A stretch of 35,107 nt of DNA from Halobacteriovoraceae bacterium. GTDB taxonomy: Bacteria > Bdellovibrionota > Bacteriovoracia > Bacteriovoracales > Bacteriovoracaceae. This document shows, piece by piece, positions 16,782 through 25,569 of this stretch. Each line of letters starts with the position of its first letter. The stretch's first letter is position 1. The translations under genes and the position numbers were made by a program. The notes beneath the pieces were generated by a model. The model was not told the DNA's origin. It made no database searches and was given only the letters and a program-made list of their open reading frames with translations. The stretch is taken from contig PAKC01000025.1 of the NCBI GenBank assembly GCA_002706205.1, positions 1 to 35,107 of the forward strand, read 5' to 3'.

Positions 16782-18062
16782 ATGGGAATTTTATCTTCAT
16801 TTAACATTGGTGTATCTGGTTTACATGCGGCAGGAAGTGCTATGAGTGTAACTGGTGATAATATTGCCAATGCCGGAACATTTGGTTTTAAAGGTTCAAG
16901 GGCCGAGTTTCAAGATTTACTTTCAAAATCATTAAAAGGTATTGATGGGGGAGATCAGATTGGATCTGGTACGAAACTAGCTCACGTAACACCAAAATTT
17001 ACACAAGGTAATATTAATCGAACAGAAAATATTACGGATTTGGCCCTAAATGGTAATGGGTTTTTTGCTCTTGAAACACCTAAAGGGAGAGGGTTTACAA
17101 GAGATGGTTCTTTTCATTTTGATAAAGACGGGCAATTGATTAATGGTGATGGTCATCCTGTTCTAGGCTTCAAGGCCAATGAAGAAGGGAAAATTACCGA
17201 AAAACTTGGACGGATAAAGTTAGGAAATACAACAATTCCGGCTCAACCAACAAAAAATGTTAATGTTTCAATGAACTTAGACTCTAGAGCAGACATTCAA
17301 CAGTTTGATATTAATAATCCCGAAGATACATCAAACTTTAATACAAGTATTGCTGTTTATGATAATGTTGGTACACAAAGGCTAGTGACAATGTATTTTA
17401 ACAAAGTTGCTGATGGCCAATGGCAATATCATGCTACGATACCAGGAGAAGATGCTCAGGGTGGACAACCTGGTACTTTAGTTGAAATGGCAACTGGAAC
17501 TTTACAGTTTGATCCAAAAGGAAAGCTTCAATCAGAGACATCTACATTGAATGCCTTTAACTTTAACAAAGGTGCACAAGCTGGCCAAGAAATAAAATTT
17601 GATTTTGGTAAGTCGTTAACAGAAGGCGGAGAAGGTGATGATGCAACAACGCAATTTGGATCTGATTCATCAATAGCGAGACATACTCAAGATGGGGCGA
17701 GTGCAGCAACTCTTTCATCTTTATCATTTAACGATGATGGTGTGTTAACGGCAGCATATGATAATGGTGTGATGAGAGATATTGCGCAAGTTTCTGTGGC
17801 AAAGTTTGAAAACAATGAAGGTTTGTTTAAAATGGGTAAAAACCTTTTTAAAGAAACTAGAAAATCTGGTCAGGCTGCAGTTGGTAAACCTGGTGCCGAT
17901 GGAAGAGGAGACATTATGGCCAAGTCAATTGAGCTTTCTAATGTCGATATCGCTGATGAGTTTATTAATTTAATGAATGCTCAAAGAAACTTCCAGGCCA
18001 ACACAAAAACTATTACAACTGCAGACCAAATGTTGCAAGAAGTTCTTAATATTAAACGATAA
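16782..18062 (+). CDS. flgE: Flagellar hook protein FlgE
   Basis: FlgE is the subunit of the flexible hook. The 426-aa protein has the conserved N-terminal helix (SGLHAAGSAMSVTGDNIANA), the FlgE/F/G core with LALNGNGFF and RDGSFHFDKDGQL, and the C-terminal motif NLMNAQRNFQANTKTITTADQM. A strong ribosome site (TAGGAGGG) precedes the ATG. It is the last gene of the + strand cluster and ends at a clear terminator. Confidence 0.97.
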   Translation: MGILSSFNIGVSGLHAAGSAMSVTGDNIANAGTFGFKGSRAEFQDLLSKSLKGIDGGDQIGSGTKLAHVTPKFTQGNINRTENITDLALNGNGFFALETPKGRGFTRDGSFHFDKDGQLINGDGHPVLGFKANEEGKITEKLGRIKLGNTTIPAQPTKNVNVSMNLDSRADIQQFDINNPEDTSNFNTSIAVYDNVGTQRLVTMYFNKVADGQWQYHATIPGEDAQGGQPGTLVEMATGTLQFDPKGKLQSETSTLNAFNFNKGAQAGQEIKFDFGKSLTEGGEGDDATTQFGSDSSIARHTQDGASAATLSSLSFNDDGVLTAAYDNGVMRDIAQVSVAKFENNEGLFKMGKNLFKETRKSGQAAVGKPGADGRGDIMAKSIELSNVDIADEFINLMNAQRNFQANTKTITTADQMLQEVLNIKR

Positions 18063-18085
18063 TAAATAAAATTTTATGCAGTTAC

Positions 18086-18113
18086 AAGGCCAGATTTTAT
18101 CTGGCCTTTTTTA
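18086..18113 (+). terminator. Rho-independent terminator after flgE
   Basis: AAGGCCAGA (18086-18094) and TCTGGCCTT (18100-18108) form a perfect 9-bp stem with a 5-nt loop and a following T-run on the + strand. The opposite strand lacks a T-run, so it acts mainly on the flagellar transcript. Confidence 0.92.
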
Positions 18114-18128
18114 TTGGTTCGTGTTGGT

Positions 18129-21100
18129 CTAAGATAAATATTCCGACTGAGCTGTTGTGTCTTGCTCATTTAATATAAGAGGTTGCCCAATATTTTCTGT
18201 TATATTTAAGGATTTTTCTTTTTGGTAGAGTAAGATTGGAACAACAAATAAAGTCATTCCTGTGGCAAAGATAAGACCGAAGCATACCGCAATACCGAGT
18301 GGTTGTAAGATTTTTCCTCCATCACCTAGGCCTAAGGCAACAGGAAACATACCAAGAATTGTTGTTAATGAAGTTATAAGAATAGGTCTAAGCCTTTTTT
18401 TAGTCGCGGAAAGAATAAGATCAAGACCCCTAAGACCCTTCTTTCTAAGCTCATTAGTGACTTCTGTTAAAAGAATGGAATTATTGACAGTTATCCCATT
18501 GAGAAGAATGATTCCAAGTGCAGAGTTTAGGGAAAGATAAGAGTTAAAGACATACAAAGCAATGAGAACACCACTAATGCCCAAAGGGATAGTCATCATT
18601 ATGATGGATACTTGTTTTACGGATTGAAATTGCATCCAAAGCAAAAAGAAAATGAGTCCTATTGATAGGATCAGTGACTGGGCCAATTGATTTAGGGAAC
18701 TCTTAAGTTCTTTTTGAGGATATTGGATTTCTAGGCTTACTTGATCCGAAGTTATAATGGTATCTAAATTATTTTTTATTTTATTCGCCATTTTCTTGGC
18801 CAAAACCTCCCAGTTATTATTTTCATCATCAAGAAATGCTGAGAGAGTCACTTGCTCTTGTCCATCTCTGACGTGTGTGGAGGAAATAGTTTTGACTGAT
18901 TCAAACTGACCAAGAGCTTTAAGGGGGATGACTTTATTTTGGATTTTAAGTGGATAGTTTTCTAAAAACTTAATTTGGGTATATCTTTCATCTCTTAAAC
19001 TCATTTCGATACTAACTTGTTCATTATTGACTTCGAGATCCCCAAGTTTAGAGGGCTCCTGAGAAAGCTGTGAAATATCTGCAATGTCTGACAAACTTAA
19101 GTCTGAGCCGGCCCTTTGTAAGATATTCCATCTTATAGGATCAGGTTTAAAAGTGTAGGAGTATTGTGAATTGTTGGCAGGATTCACTTTAATTCTTTGA
19201 TATGTTCCATCTTCATTTAAAAAAGCCTTAAGCCGAGAAGCTGTTTGATAAAGTTCTTCACCACTGCCGGTAATCGTGACCAAAAAGTGTTTCTCCTCAG
19301 GAAGGGGAAGTTGGGCGGGATTCCAAGTTGAGATATAATAGTTTCTGTTGGCGGTATTGGTAAAAAGCTCTTTAAGTTTTAGTTTGGCTGCGTCTAGGTT
19401 TTTTCTTTGAAGCATTTTAAACATGATTTGTCCGCCATTGCGATTGTGCATCTCAAGCCATGTATAATCAACTTGCTTGGGGTCTAGAGTCGCTAAAGCT
19501 TTTTTTTCAACTTCTTGTAAAATATTATCCATGTGTCGTGCACTTTGAGTATCATAAGCATTGACATACATATATATCCAGTCAGAGCCTGGCTTTCCAA
19601 TAACCTCCTTGGGAAGATGAGGAAAAATCGTAAAACCAGTTATTCCTAAGAGGGTGAATGGGATACAAATAGCAAAAAACTTTTTAAACCTTTTCTTTAT
19701 TAATACGGTTAGGAGGTTTTCATAATGCTGTTCAAACTTCGTAAAGGGTTTATCTAAAGGAGCCTTTTGCTCCTTCTGTGAATTGAGAATAACAACACGA
19801 ACAGCAGGAACAATGACTAAGGCGACTAAGCCTGAAATGGCGTGAGAAAATATAACGGCACGAGCAAGATCCCCTAAGACAGCATTTGTAAGGTCAGAAG
19901 TGAAGGCCATAGGAATGAAAACAATCAAGGTTGTTGAAATACTTAAAATGACGGGAAGAGCGACCTCTGAAACGGCCTCATAAACTAATTGAAGTCTTTG
20001 TTGAAAGCGATCAAGTGGCTTGTTGAGCTTATTCCAAACTTCTTTATGTTTAAAAATATTTTCTAAGACAACGACAGAGGCATCCACATTCATTCCAGCT
20101 GCCAAGGCCAAACCACCAAGAGAAATGAGATTAAGGTTCATATCAATCATGCCCATGGCAATGAAAGAGATAACCATACTTAGAGGAATTTCAATCGCGG
20201 CAGTGGCAATATTTTTAAAGCCACCAATAAAAAGATAGAGGACAAGAACCGCCATTAAGGTTGCAACTAAAACATCTTTACTAAGACTTAAGACGGAACT
20301 TTTAATAGCTTCTGAGGGATCAACAATAAGCTTCGTTTTTAAAGACTTGGGAAGCAAGTGCTTTTTATCTCGCAAAACTTTCATGATATCTTCACTCATC
20401 GTCTTTATATTGGCTCCTGATTTTGGGTTAGCAAAAAGAATCAATGAGTTGAGACCATTGGTTTTAAAACTTCTTTCACGGTGTAGGTCTTTTCCATAAT
20501 TAATTATAGCGAGGTCACTTAGTTGAATAAAAATTTTGTCATTAATAACAATATTCATCCGTTTTAATTCTTCTAAGTTTTCGATACTCGATTGAATTTG
20601 AAATCGCTGCCCTTTTGCTCCAATTTTTATATTACTTCCACTAAATGAATCGAGGGCCGCGCGTATTTGCGCTCTAATTGTTTTTGGAAAAATATTATAT
20701 TGTGCTAGTTTTTCTGGTAAAAGTTTTATATTCAGGCTGTATTTTTCTGGATTCCATATTCTTGCATTTTCAGCATCTTTAATTTTATCAAGTTCTGGCT
20801 TGAGGATGGGATGTATAATGGAATAAAGCTTTCGAATCCCTATCTCGCTAGAGTATAAACTTGCTGCAAAAAAACCGGAATTACTATTTCTTTGCCAGAC
20901 TCCCATCATATCAGCTATTTCTCTTGGAAGTTGGGAGGAAATTGAAGCCGCAACAAGTTCAACTTCTTTGAGGGCCATGTCATAAGCTGTTCCCCACGCA
21001 AATTCGATTTCATAAAAAGCACTCTCTTCTCTATAATAAGCATCAATCTCGTCAATTTTTGTTTGATTATTGGAAATCTTCTCTAGCTGTGCTTCGATTT

Positions 21101-21290
21101 GCGAACCAAAGTCAGCTCTAAACTTTTTAGCAGAATATGTTCCATAAGGAACCCAAAGATTTACACTTGGTTTTGATGTTGCTGGATACATGGAAATGGG
21201 AAGTTTATATCCACTATAAATACCGTATAAAACGATGAGAGAAACACAAACAAAAAGCCGCTTAGGATTAGAGAGTATCTTTTTTAACAT
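18129..21290 (-). CDS. RND-family efflux permease
   Basis: An inner-membrane proton-driven transporter of the AcrB/CzcA superfamily, about 1053 aa. It starts with the usual cytoplasmic stub and first helix (NPKRLFVCVSLIVLYG), with large periplasmic loops after helices 1 and 7. Helix 4 keeps one proton-relay Asp (AAGMNVDASVVVLENI). The helix 10 region reads LNGITVNNSILLTEV, without the Lys of AcrB. The substrate is not predictable. The track start at 21335 gives 15 extra residues; ATG 21290 places helix 1 at the family-typical position. It overlaps the upstream adaptor gene by 23 bp. The 3' end faces the flgE terminator. Confidence 0.93.
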   Translation of the reverse strand: MLKKILSNPKRLFVCVSLIVLYGIYSGYKLPISMYPATSKPSVNLWVPYGTYSAKKFRADFGSQIEAQLEKISNNQTKIDEIDAYYREESAFYEIEFAWGTAYDMALKEVELVAASISSQLPREIADMMGVWQRNSNSGFFAASLYSSEIGIRKLYSIIHPILKPELDKIKDAENARIWNPEKYSLNIKLLPEKLAQYNIFPKTIRAQIRAALDSFSGSNIKIGAKGQRFQIQSSIENLEELKRMNIVINDKIFIQLSDLAIINYGKDLHRERSFKTNGLNSLILFANPKSGANIKTMSEDIMKVLRDKKHLLPKSLKTKLIVDPSEAIKSSVLSLSKDVLVATLMAVLVLYLFIGGFKNIATAAIEIPLSMVISFIAMGMIDMNLNLISLGGLALAAGMNVDASVVVLENIFKHKEVWNKLNKPLDRFQQRLQLVYEAVSEVALPVILSISTTLIVFIPMAFTSDLTNAVLGDLARAVIFSHAISGLVALVIVPAVRVVILNSQKEQKAPLDKPFTKFEQHYENLLTVLIKKRFKKFFAICIPFTLLGITGFTIFPHLPKEVIGKPGSDWIYMYVNAYDTQSARHMDNILQEVEKKALATLDPKQVDYTWLEMHNRNGGQIMFKMLQRKNLDAAKLKLKELFTNTANRNYYISTWNPAQLPLPEEKHFLVTITGSGEELYQTASRLKAFLNEDGTYQRIKVNPANNSQYSYTFKPDPIRWNILQRAGSDLSLSDIADISQLSQEPSKLGDLEVNNEQVSIEMSLRDERYTQIKFLENYPLKIQNKVIPLKALGQFESVKTISSTHVRDGQEQVTLSAFLDDENNNWEVLAKKMANKIKNNLDTIITSDQVSLEIQYPQKELKSSLNQLAQSLILSIGLIFFLLWMQFQSVKQVSIIMMTIPLGISGVLIALYVFNSYLSLNSALGIILLNGITVNNSILLTEVTNELRKKGLRGLDLILSATKKRLRPILITSLTTILGMFPVALGLGDGGKILQPLGIAVCFGLIFATGMTLFVVPILLYQKEKSLNITENIGQPLILNEQDTTAQSEYLS

Positions 21291-22149
21291 TTTTGTCTCT
21301 AGAGGCTGGAGGCGTGAAATTAACAGTTTCTCCATCCTTTAGAAAACGAGGAGAGCTTGTTACGTATAAAAGGTTTTCTTGAAGACCCTGAGTCACCTCA
21401 AAGCTTTCACCAAAACGTTTACCAAGTGAAATCTTTTTCTTTTTTATTTGATTTTTATTTTCGATAAAGGCGAGATAGGGATCTTTGCCAATATAATAAA
21501 GGGCCTTTTCAGGTACTAAATACTTCTTTTGTTTTTCCAAGGTAATTTCAGCCAACCCAATAAGTCCAGGAACAAGTTTGTGCTGACTTAGGATTTCTAA
21601 TTCACCACTAACAGTCCCTGTTAGCGGATCAACTGCAGTGCCAATGCCCTTAATCTTAACTGGTATTTTTTTTCCGTCTAGAGAGGAAAATTGAATAAAG
21701 CCTTTTAGGTTTGGTTTAATTCTTTGGTAATCAACAGCAGAGATTTCAATTTTACCGTAGAGCTCTTGAGGTGAATTGATCGTCATTATTTTTTCACCTT
21801 TTGATATATACTGACCATTGGTGACGTGAATTGATGCAACAACACCAGTTACCGGAGCTTCTAAAACTCTAGGCTCATAATGTTGACTAAAATCTTGGTT
21901 TCTAAGAGAAAGCAAGGGGGAGCCCCTTTTGACTTTTTGCCCTAGTTTTACAATTCTTTTTTGGACAATATAGTTAAAGTCAGCTGTTATTTCAGAGTGA
22001 ACTTTACTAAGAACTTCGACTGGGAAAAAAAGCTTTTTTTCAATTGTCTGTTTGGTGACTGTTTTGACTTCAACAGTTGGGGATTTTTCCAGTCCAAATG
22101 TATATAGGGGAATTAACCAAATGGCGGTTAATATTAATATTGCTTTCAT
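21268..22149 (-). CDS. RND efflux periplasmic adaptor (HlyD/MFP family)
   Basis: A 293-aa membrane-fusion protein partnering the overlapping permease gene. A signal peptide is at about 1-19. Two lipoyl half-motifs (IVKLGQKVKRGSPLLSL and APVTGVVASIHVTNGQYISKGE) are separated by under 20 residues, so the alpha-helical hairpin that normally reaches the outer-membrane channel is missing. A beta-barrel and a membrane-proximal domain follow. A good ribosome site (TAGGAG) precedes the ATG. No outer-membrane factor gene is adjacent. Confidence 0.88.
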   Translation of the reverse strand: MKAILILTAIWLIPLYTFGLEKSPTVEVKTVTKQTIEKKLFFPVEVLSKVHSEITADFNYIVQKRIVKLGQKVKRGSPLLSLRNQDFSQHYEPRVLEAPVTGVVASIHVTNGQYISKGEKIMTINSPQELYGKIEISAVDYQRIKPNLKGFIQFSSLDGKKIPVKIKGIGTAVDPLTGTVSGELEILSQHKLVPGLIGLAEITLEKQKKYLVPEKALYYIGKDPYLAFIENKNQIKKKKISLGKRFGESFEVTQGLQENLLYVTSSPRFLKDGETVNFTPPASRDKNVKKDTL

Positions 22150-22212
22150 ATCTCACTCCTATCAGTTGAGTTAGCATCGAAGAGATGCCATCGCAAAGCA
22201 AGTGTGCAAATA

Positions 22213-22746
22213 TTATATTGCTTGGCACATATCAATGAGATGTTTATTAAGTTTACTTATCAGGTCTTCGGAGGGGATAAGTTGTTGATATTCAATTCCG
22301 GTTAAGTCAAAAATTTTTTTCGCAATCTTAGTACTTTCGGTTGTGGCATGTTTATCTGAAAGATAGACAACCTTTTTTATTTTTACACTTGCCAGTAACT
22401 TAGCACATTCATTACAGGGAAAGAGTGTGACATAGCAGGTAGAATTATTGAGACTGCGAGGGGAGTGTAAAATAGCATTAGCTTCAGAGTGAACAACATA
22501 TCCATATTTTTGATGTTCTAGGGGTTGGTTTTTGTCTTTTCCCCATGGAAGTTGGTTTTCATTAATTCCAGCAATAAAACCATTATAGCCCATTGTAAGT
22601 TGATGGTTGTTTTCATCAACAAAAACACAACCAACTTTTGTGGCCGGATCTTTGGATTTAAAACTGGCCATCATTGCTTGCAGCATGAAGTATTCATCCC
22701 AACTGAGAATCGACTTTACAGAAAAATAATTAGGGTTATCTTTCAT
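22213..22746 (-). CDS. Deoxycytidylate (dCMP) deaminase family protein
   Basis: A zinc enzyme expected to convert dCMP to dUMP for thymidylate synthesis. The 177-aa protein has HSEANAI (H86, catalytic E88) and PCNECAK (C111, C114), the zinc-dependent deaminase signature; HSE replaces the commoner HAE. The N-terminal segment TKVGCVFVDENN and GYNGF are typical of ComEB/dCMP deaminases. It overlaps the upstream ParB-like gene by 11 bp. Other zinc nucleotide deaminases are possible, but the length and motifs favour dCMP. Confidence 0.88.
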   Translation of the reverse strand: MKDNPNYFSVKSILSWDEYFMLQAMMASFKSKDPATKVGCVFVDENNHQLTMGYNGFIAGINENQLPWGKDKNQPLEHQKYGYVVHSEANAILHSPRSLNNSTCYVTLFPCNECAKLLASVKIKKVVYLSDKHATTESTKIAKKIFDLTGIEYQQLIPSEDLISKLNKHLIDMCQAI

Positions 22747-23740
22747 CCGTTATATTTCCTATTTCTGAAAAGTTTTCACTTGAGTTGGAAAATGCTTCCA
22801 TTCCTTCTTTAATAACATCGTCATAATTGTAAGTACCTTGAGGTTCTTCTGACTTTTCATTTGTGCTTTGATTTGTACATAAAACTAAAAATTGATCTAA
22901 ACTTAGTCTTAAAGTTGATATTTGATCAAGAATAACACTTACATCTTCGTGTTCAGACTCCATTTCTTCGATTAAAATTTTTCCTAAAACTTTATTCGTT
23001 CTTTGAAGAAGAGTTTTTAAGCTTTTATATTCTTTGGGAAGCTGAGGAGAGTTGACAATACTGTTTACTGCATATTGTAGCCCTTGCTCATTTACTTTTT
23101 TAACAATATCTTTTACTTCTTTAGCCGATTTTTCAGTAACTAAGTCAGCGATATGTTCTTGTTCATCTTGAGGTAGTCTAATAAGCTCATTGGCTTGAGT
23201 CGCATTTAATACCCCTTGGGAGCGTAAAGCTTTAACTTTATCTGATGATTTTTCTTCCCGATCAATGGCGGACTTGATCACTTTTTTTGAGAGGCCAGTC
23301 TTTTCGGCGGTAATATCAATAAAAGAACGTTTGTTGTTGGGAAGTTCTTTTTTTATTTCATTTGAATCAGGTGTACTTAAGTCTTCTTCTGAAAACTTAG
23401 TAGCTTCTGGGTAAAGTTGTTCATACAGTTCTCTGCCTCTAGCTAAAGATTTTTCAACTTCAATTTTTGTCAGATCTTTTCTTACGAGGTTTTCATCAAT
23501 AGAAATTAACTCTTCTTCTTGTTGGTTTTTTTTAACTATGACCACAGGAACATCTTTATGCCCTAGTTCTTTGAGAGCACAATAGCGTCTTCCACCAGCA
23601 ATAAGTTTGTTTTCTTCATTGATAACAAGTGGATTAATTAAGCCAACAGTCTCAATACTTTTTTTAAGTTGTTCGATATTTGTGTCAAGTCTAAGATAAT
23701 CATTTTCAGTTTGAATTTTTGAAATATCGACCAATTGCAT
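22736..23740 (-). CDS. ParB/RepB/Spo0J-family protein
   Basis: A 334-aa protein with an N-terminal ParB/sulfiredoxin-like nucleotide-binding domain. The CTPase motif appears as AGGRRYCALKELG (about 48-60), followed by DENLVRKDLTKIE in place of the usual ENxxRxDLxPxE. A helix-turn-helix region is at about 150-180 and a helical tail follows. No parA, parS-like cluster or replication gene is adjacent, so this is probably an orphan paralogue and not the chromosome partitioner. AAGGGAG supports the start. The deaminase gene overlaps its 3' end. Confidence 0.82.
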   Translation of the reverse strand: MQLVDISKIQTENDYLRLDTNIEQLKKSIETVGLINPLVINEENKLIAGGRRYCALKELGHKDVPVVIVKKNQQEEELISIDENLVRKDLTKIEVEKSLARGRELYEQLYPEATKFSEEDLSTPDSNEIKKELPNNKRSFIDITAEKTGLSKKVIKSAIDREEKSSDKVKALRSQGVLNATQANELIRLPQDEQEHIADLVTEKSAKEVKDIVKKVNEQGLQYAVNSIVNSPQLPKEYKSLKTLLQRTNKVLGKILIEEMESEHEDVSVILDQISTLRLSLDQFLVLCTNQSTNEKSEEPQGTYNYDDVIKEGMEAFSNSSENFSEIGNITDER

Positions 23741-23861
23741 TAAATCTCCCTTGGCTAAATCTATTGGTTTGTTAACCTACATAGCTGATCCCAATTTGTC
23801 ATGAAAAATTTAAGTAATTTCGGGGTTGTTTAAAGCGAATTTTATTTAGTTTTTTTAGAAT

Positions 23862-24101
23862 TCAGTCCTTTAGGCCATCATTACCAATTGCAGCGACGGG
23901 ACATGCTTCAAGCGCATTTTCGCATTCTTCTTTTTCAGATTCAGTTTTAGGCTGTTTGGCCACATAAGCATGGCCATCATCATCATTCATAAAGAAAAAG
24001 TCGGGAGCTTCAACACAACATGCATCACACGCAATACATTGATGATCAACATAGTATTCGCCATTGATATTTTGTTCCCATTTTGCTGACTTATCTGCCA
24101 T
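23862..24101 (-). CDS. Small 4Fe-4S ferredoxin
   Basis: A 79-aa electron carrier with one cluster. The motif CIACDAC (C22, C25, C28) and the distal C67 before Pro are the expected ligands; C29 and C60 are extra and could form the disulfide seen in similar monocluster ferredoxins. The protein is very acidic. It lies alone on the - strand downstream of a terminator, and its redox partner is not visible in the window. Confidence 0.88.
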   Translation of the reverse strand: MADKSAKWEQNINGEYYVDHQCIACDACCVEAPDFFFMNDDDGHAYVAKQPKTESEKEECENALEACPVAAIGNDGLKD

Positions 24102-24109
24102 TGCATTCC

Positions 24110-24144
24110 CAAATAATAAAAAAGGTAGACTCTAAGCCTACCTT
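24110..24144 (-). terminator. Rho-independent terminator after the PpiD-like gene
   Basis: On the - strand AAGGTAG and CTACCTT (24144-24138 and 24128-24122) form a 7-bp stem with a 9-nt loop, followed by a T-rich run. It lies between the PpiD-like gene and the ferredoxin gene, so the ferredoxin is expressed separately or by read-through. Confidence 0.8.
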
Positions 24145-24172
24145 CATACCTGAAAAATGTTTTAAAATCTAC

Positions 24173-25396
24173 TTATAAAAATAAATTTGGAGAAGTTACA
24201 ACTTTGGTATTTTGTGACATAAATTTCAGAATATTATTTTGGATATATTGGGCATTGTTTGATGTTGATGCTTTTAGAGCTTGTGCAAGGCCCTTTTCAG
24301 AAACTTCATTTTGTTCAAAAGTTTTGAGCTTCATAAAACCGACCATTGTTGGATTGTCTGTCTTGAGTACTTTTTGCGTATTTTTATTCTTTAAGACACT
24401 GTAAAACTCTTCTTCATTAAATTTTGTTCCTTGAAAACTTGGATTTATGATCTGCATTTGATAATGAGATTCAAAGTTTAAATTATATTTTTGGGCCAAG
24501 TTTTTTATTGAACTATAATTGCCAGCTTTAAAGGCTTCTTCTAATTGTTGTGTTAGCTTTGTATTAAACTTTTTTAACTCTTCACGTTTAGTTCTTTGAA
24601 GATGTTGTTTTGCCAGCTCATATTTCATCGATGTAAAGTTTTTAATTTTTTGGGGCTTTGCCTTCGACTTTTGAGCTTGGGCTTGAGCATTGGCTGCTTT
24701 TATTTGAGCTGCATAAGTTTCATGTAAGGACTTTAATAGGGTTTCATTCTTAGTGTCGTTAATAAAATTCTGCACTTCTTTTTTACTAAGGGGAAGAAAT
24801 TCAGTCATAGACTCTTTGTTAAAAGTTAGAACGGCTACTTTAACCTCTGCTTTTTGTAATTGGATAAGATCTTTACTGAGTGTACGAGAATCTTGGATTG
24901 AAGTTATAAGCTCTTGCAGTTTTTCTGATTTAATTTGTTTGGCGACATCTTCTTCATAATCAGCAGGACTTATATTATTAGCTTGTAATAAGCCTTTATA
25001 ACGATTGACATCAAATTTATCTCCCGTTTGAAAGAATTTACTGTTTTTAATATCTTCTTTGATATGCTTTTGACTGGCCCCAAAACCGAGTTTGCTTGCA
25101 AAATTTAACATATGCTTTTGTTGGATAAGTCCTTGAAGTACGCTTTCACGAATTTTCATTTGTTTGATTTGTTGATTCGTTAAGCTTTTTCCCCCCATCA
25201 TCTCAGAGTAGCGAGAAAGTTGCATATTTAGCATTTGATTGTATTCCGAAGCTGAAATTGTAGTTCCCCCAACACTGGCGACTTCATTTGGATTATTGCC
25301 AAAACCTTGGAATCCAGTGAGAACAAAACTTATAATGATGGCACCCATAATAACTGAGATGGCAATATAAGAGAACTTATTGGACAAATTTTTCAT
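24173..25396 (-). CDS. SurA/PpiD-N-type membrane-anchored periplasmic chaperone
   Basis: A 407-aa protein with a single N-terminal membrane anchor (YIAISVIMGAIIISFVLTG) followed by a SurA_N-like helical domain (about 45-180: VGGTTISASEYNQML, IRESVLQGLIQQKHML). Family members such as PpiD assist folding of exported proteins. Here the parvulin rotamase domain is not recognisable; a Lys/Ala/Gln linker and another helical region occupy that place, and the protein is shorter than E. coli PpiD. ATG 25396, with AGGA upstream, is preferred over the track start at 25414. Transcribed divergently from mreC. Confidence 0.75.
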   Translation of the reverse strand: MKNLSNKFSYIAISVIMGAIIISFVLTGFQGFGNNPNEVASVGGTTISASEYNQMLNMQLSRYSEMMGGKSLTNQQIKQMKIRESVLQGLIQQKHMLNFASKLGFGASQKHIKEDIKNSKFFQTGDKFDVNRYKGLLQANNISPADYEEDVAKQIKSEKLQELITSIQDSRTLSKDLIQLQKAEVKVAVLTFNKESMTEFLPLSKKEVQNFINDTKNETLLKSLHETYAAQIKAANAQAQAQKSKAKPQKIKNFTSMKYELAKQHLQRTKREELKKFNTKLTQQLEEAFKAGNYSSIKNLAQKYNLNFESHYQMQIINPSFQGTKFNEEEFYSVLKNKNTQKVLKTDNPTMVGFMKLKTFEQNEVSEKGLAQALKASTSNNAQYIQNNILKFMSQNTKVVTSPNLFL

Positions 25397-25507
25397 TCGA
25401 TTTCCTTTTATCATTTAGCTAAATACATAATTTGCAGTTACAAGGTATAAATTTTATAATGAAAATACTTAAAGTCAATTCTGGGCACCGCGCAAATTCT
25501 TTAATTA

Positions 25508-25536
25508 TTGGCATACAGCTGAGTATTGGTTAATCT
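25508..25536 (+). promoter_or_regulatory. Possible promoter of the mreC operon
   Basis: TTGGCA (25508-25513) is separated by 17 bp from TAATCT (25531-25536), a weak -10. It lies in the divergent gap before mreC. The AT-rich remainder probably also holds the promoter of the opposite PpiD-like gene, but no clear pair was seen there. Confidence 0.25.
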
Positions 25537-25569
25537 AGACTAAGTATTGAAAATAAAGGGAGTTTTCTT

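Noticed and set aside
22736-23740. Chromosome partition locus or origin near the ParB-like gene
   Set aside because: No parA, parS palindromes, dnaA, gidA or DnaA-box cluster nearby.
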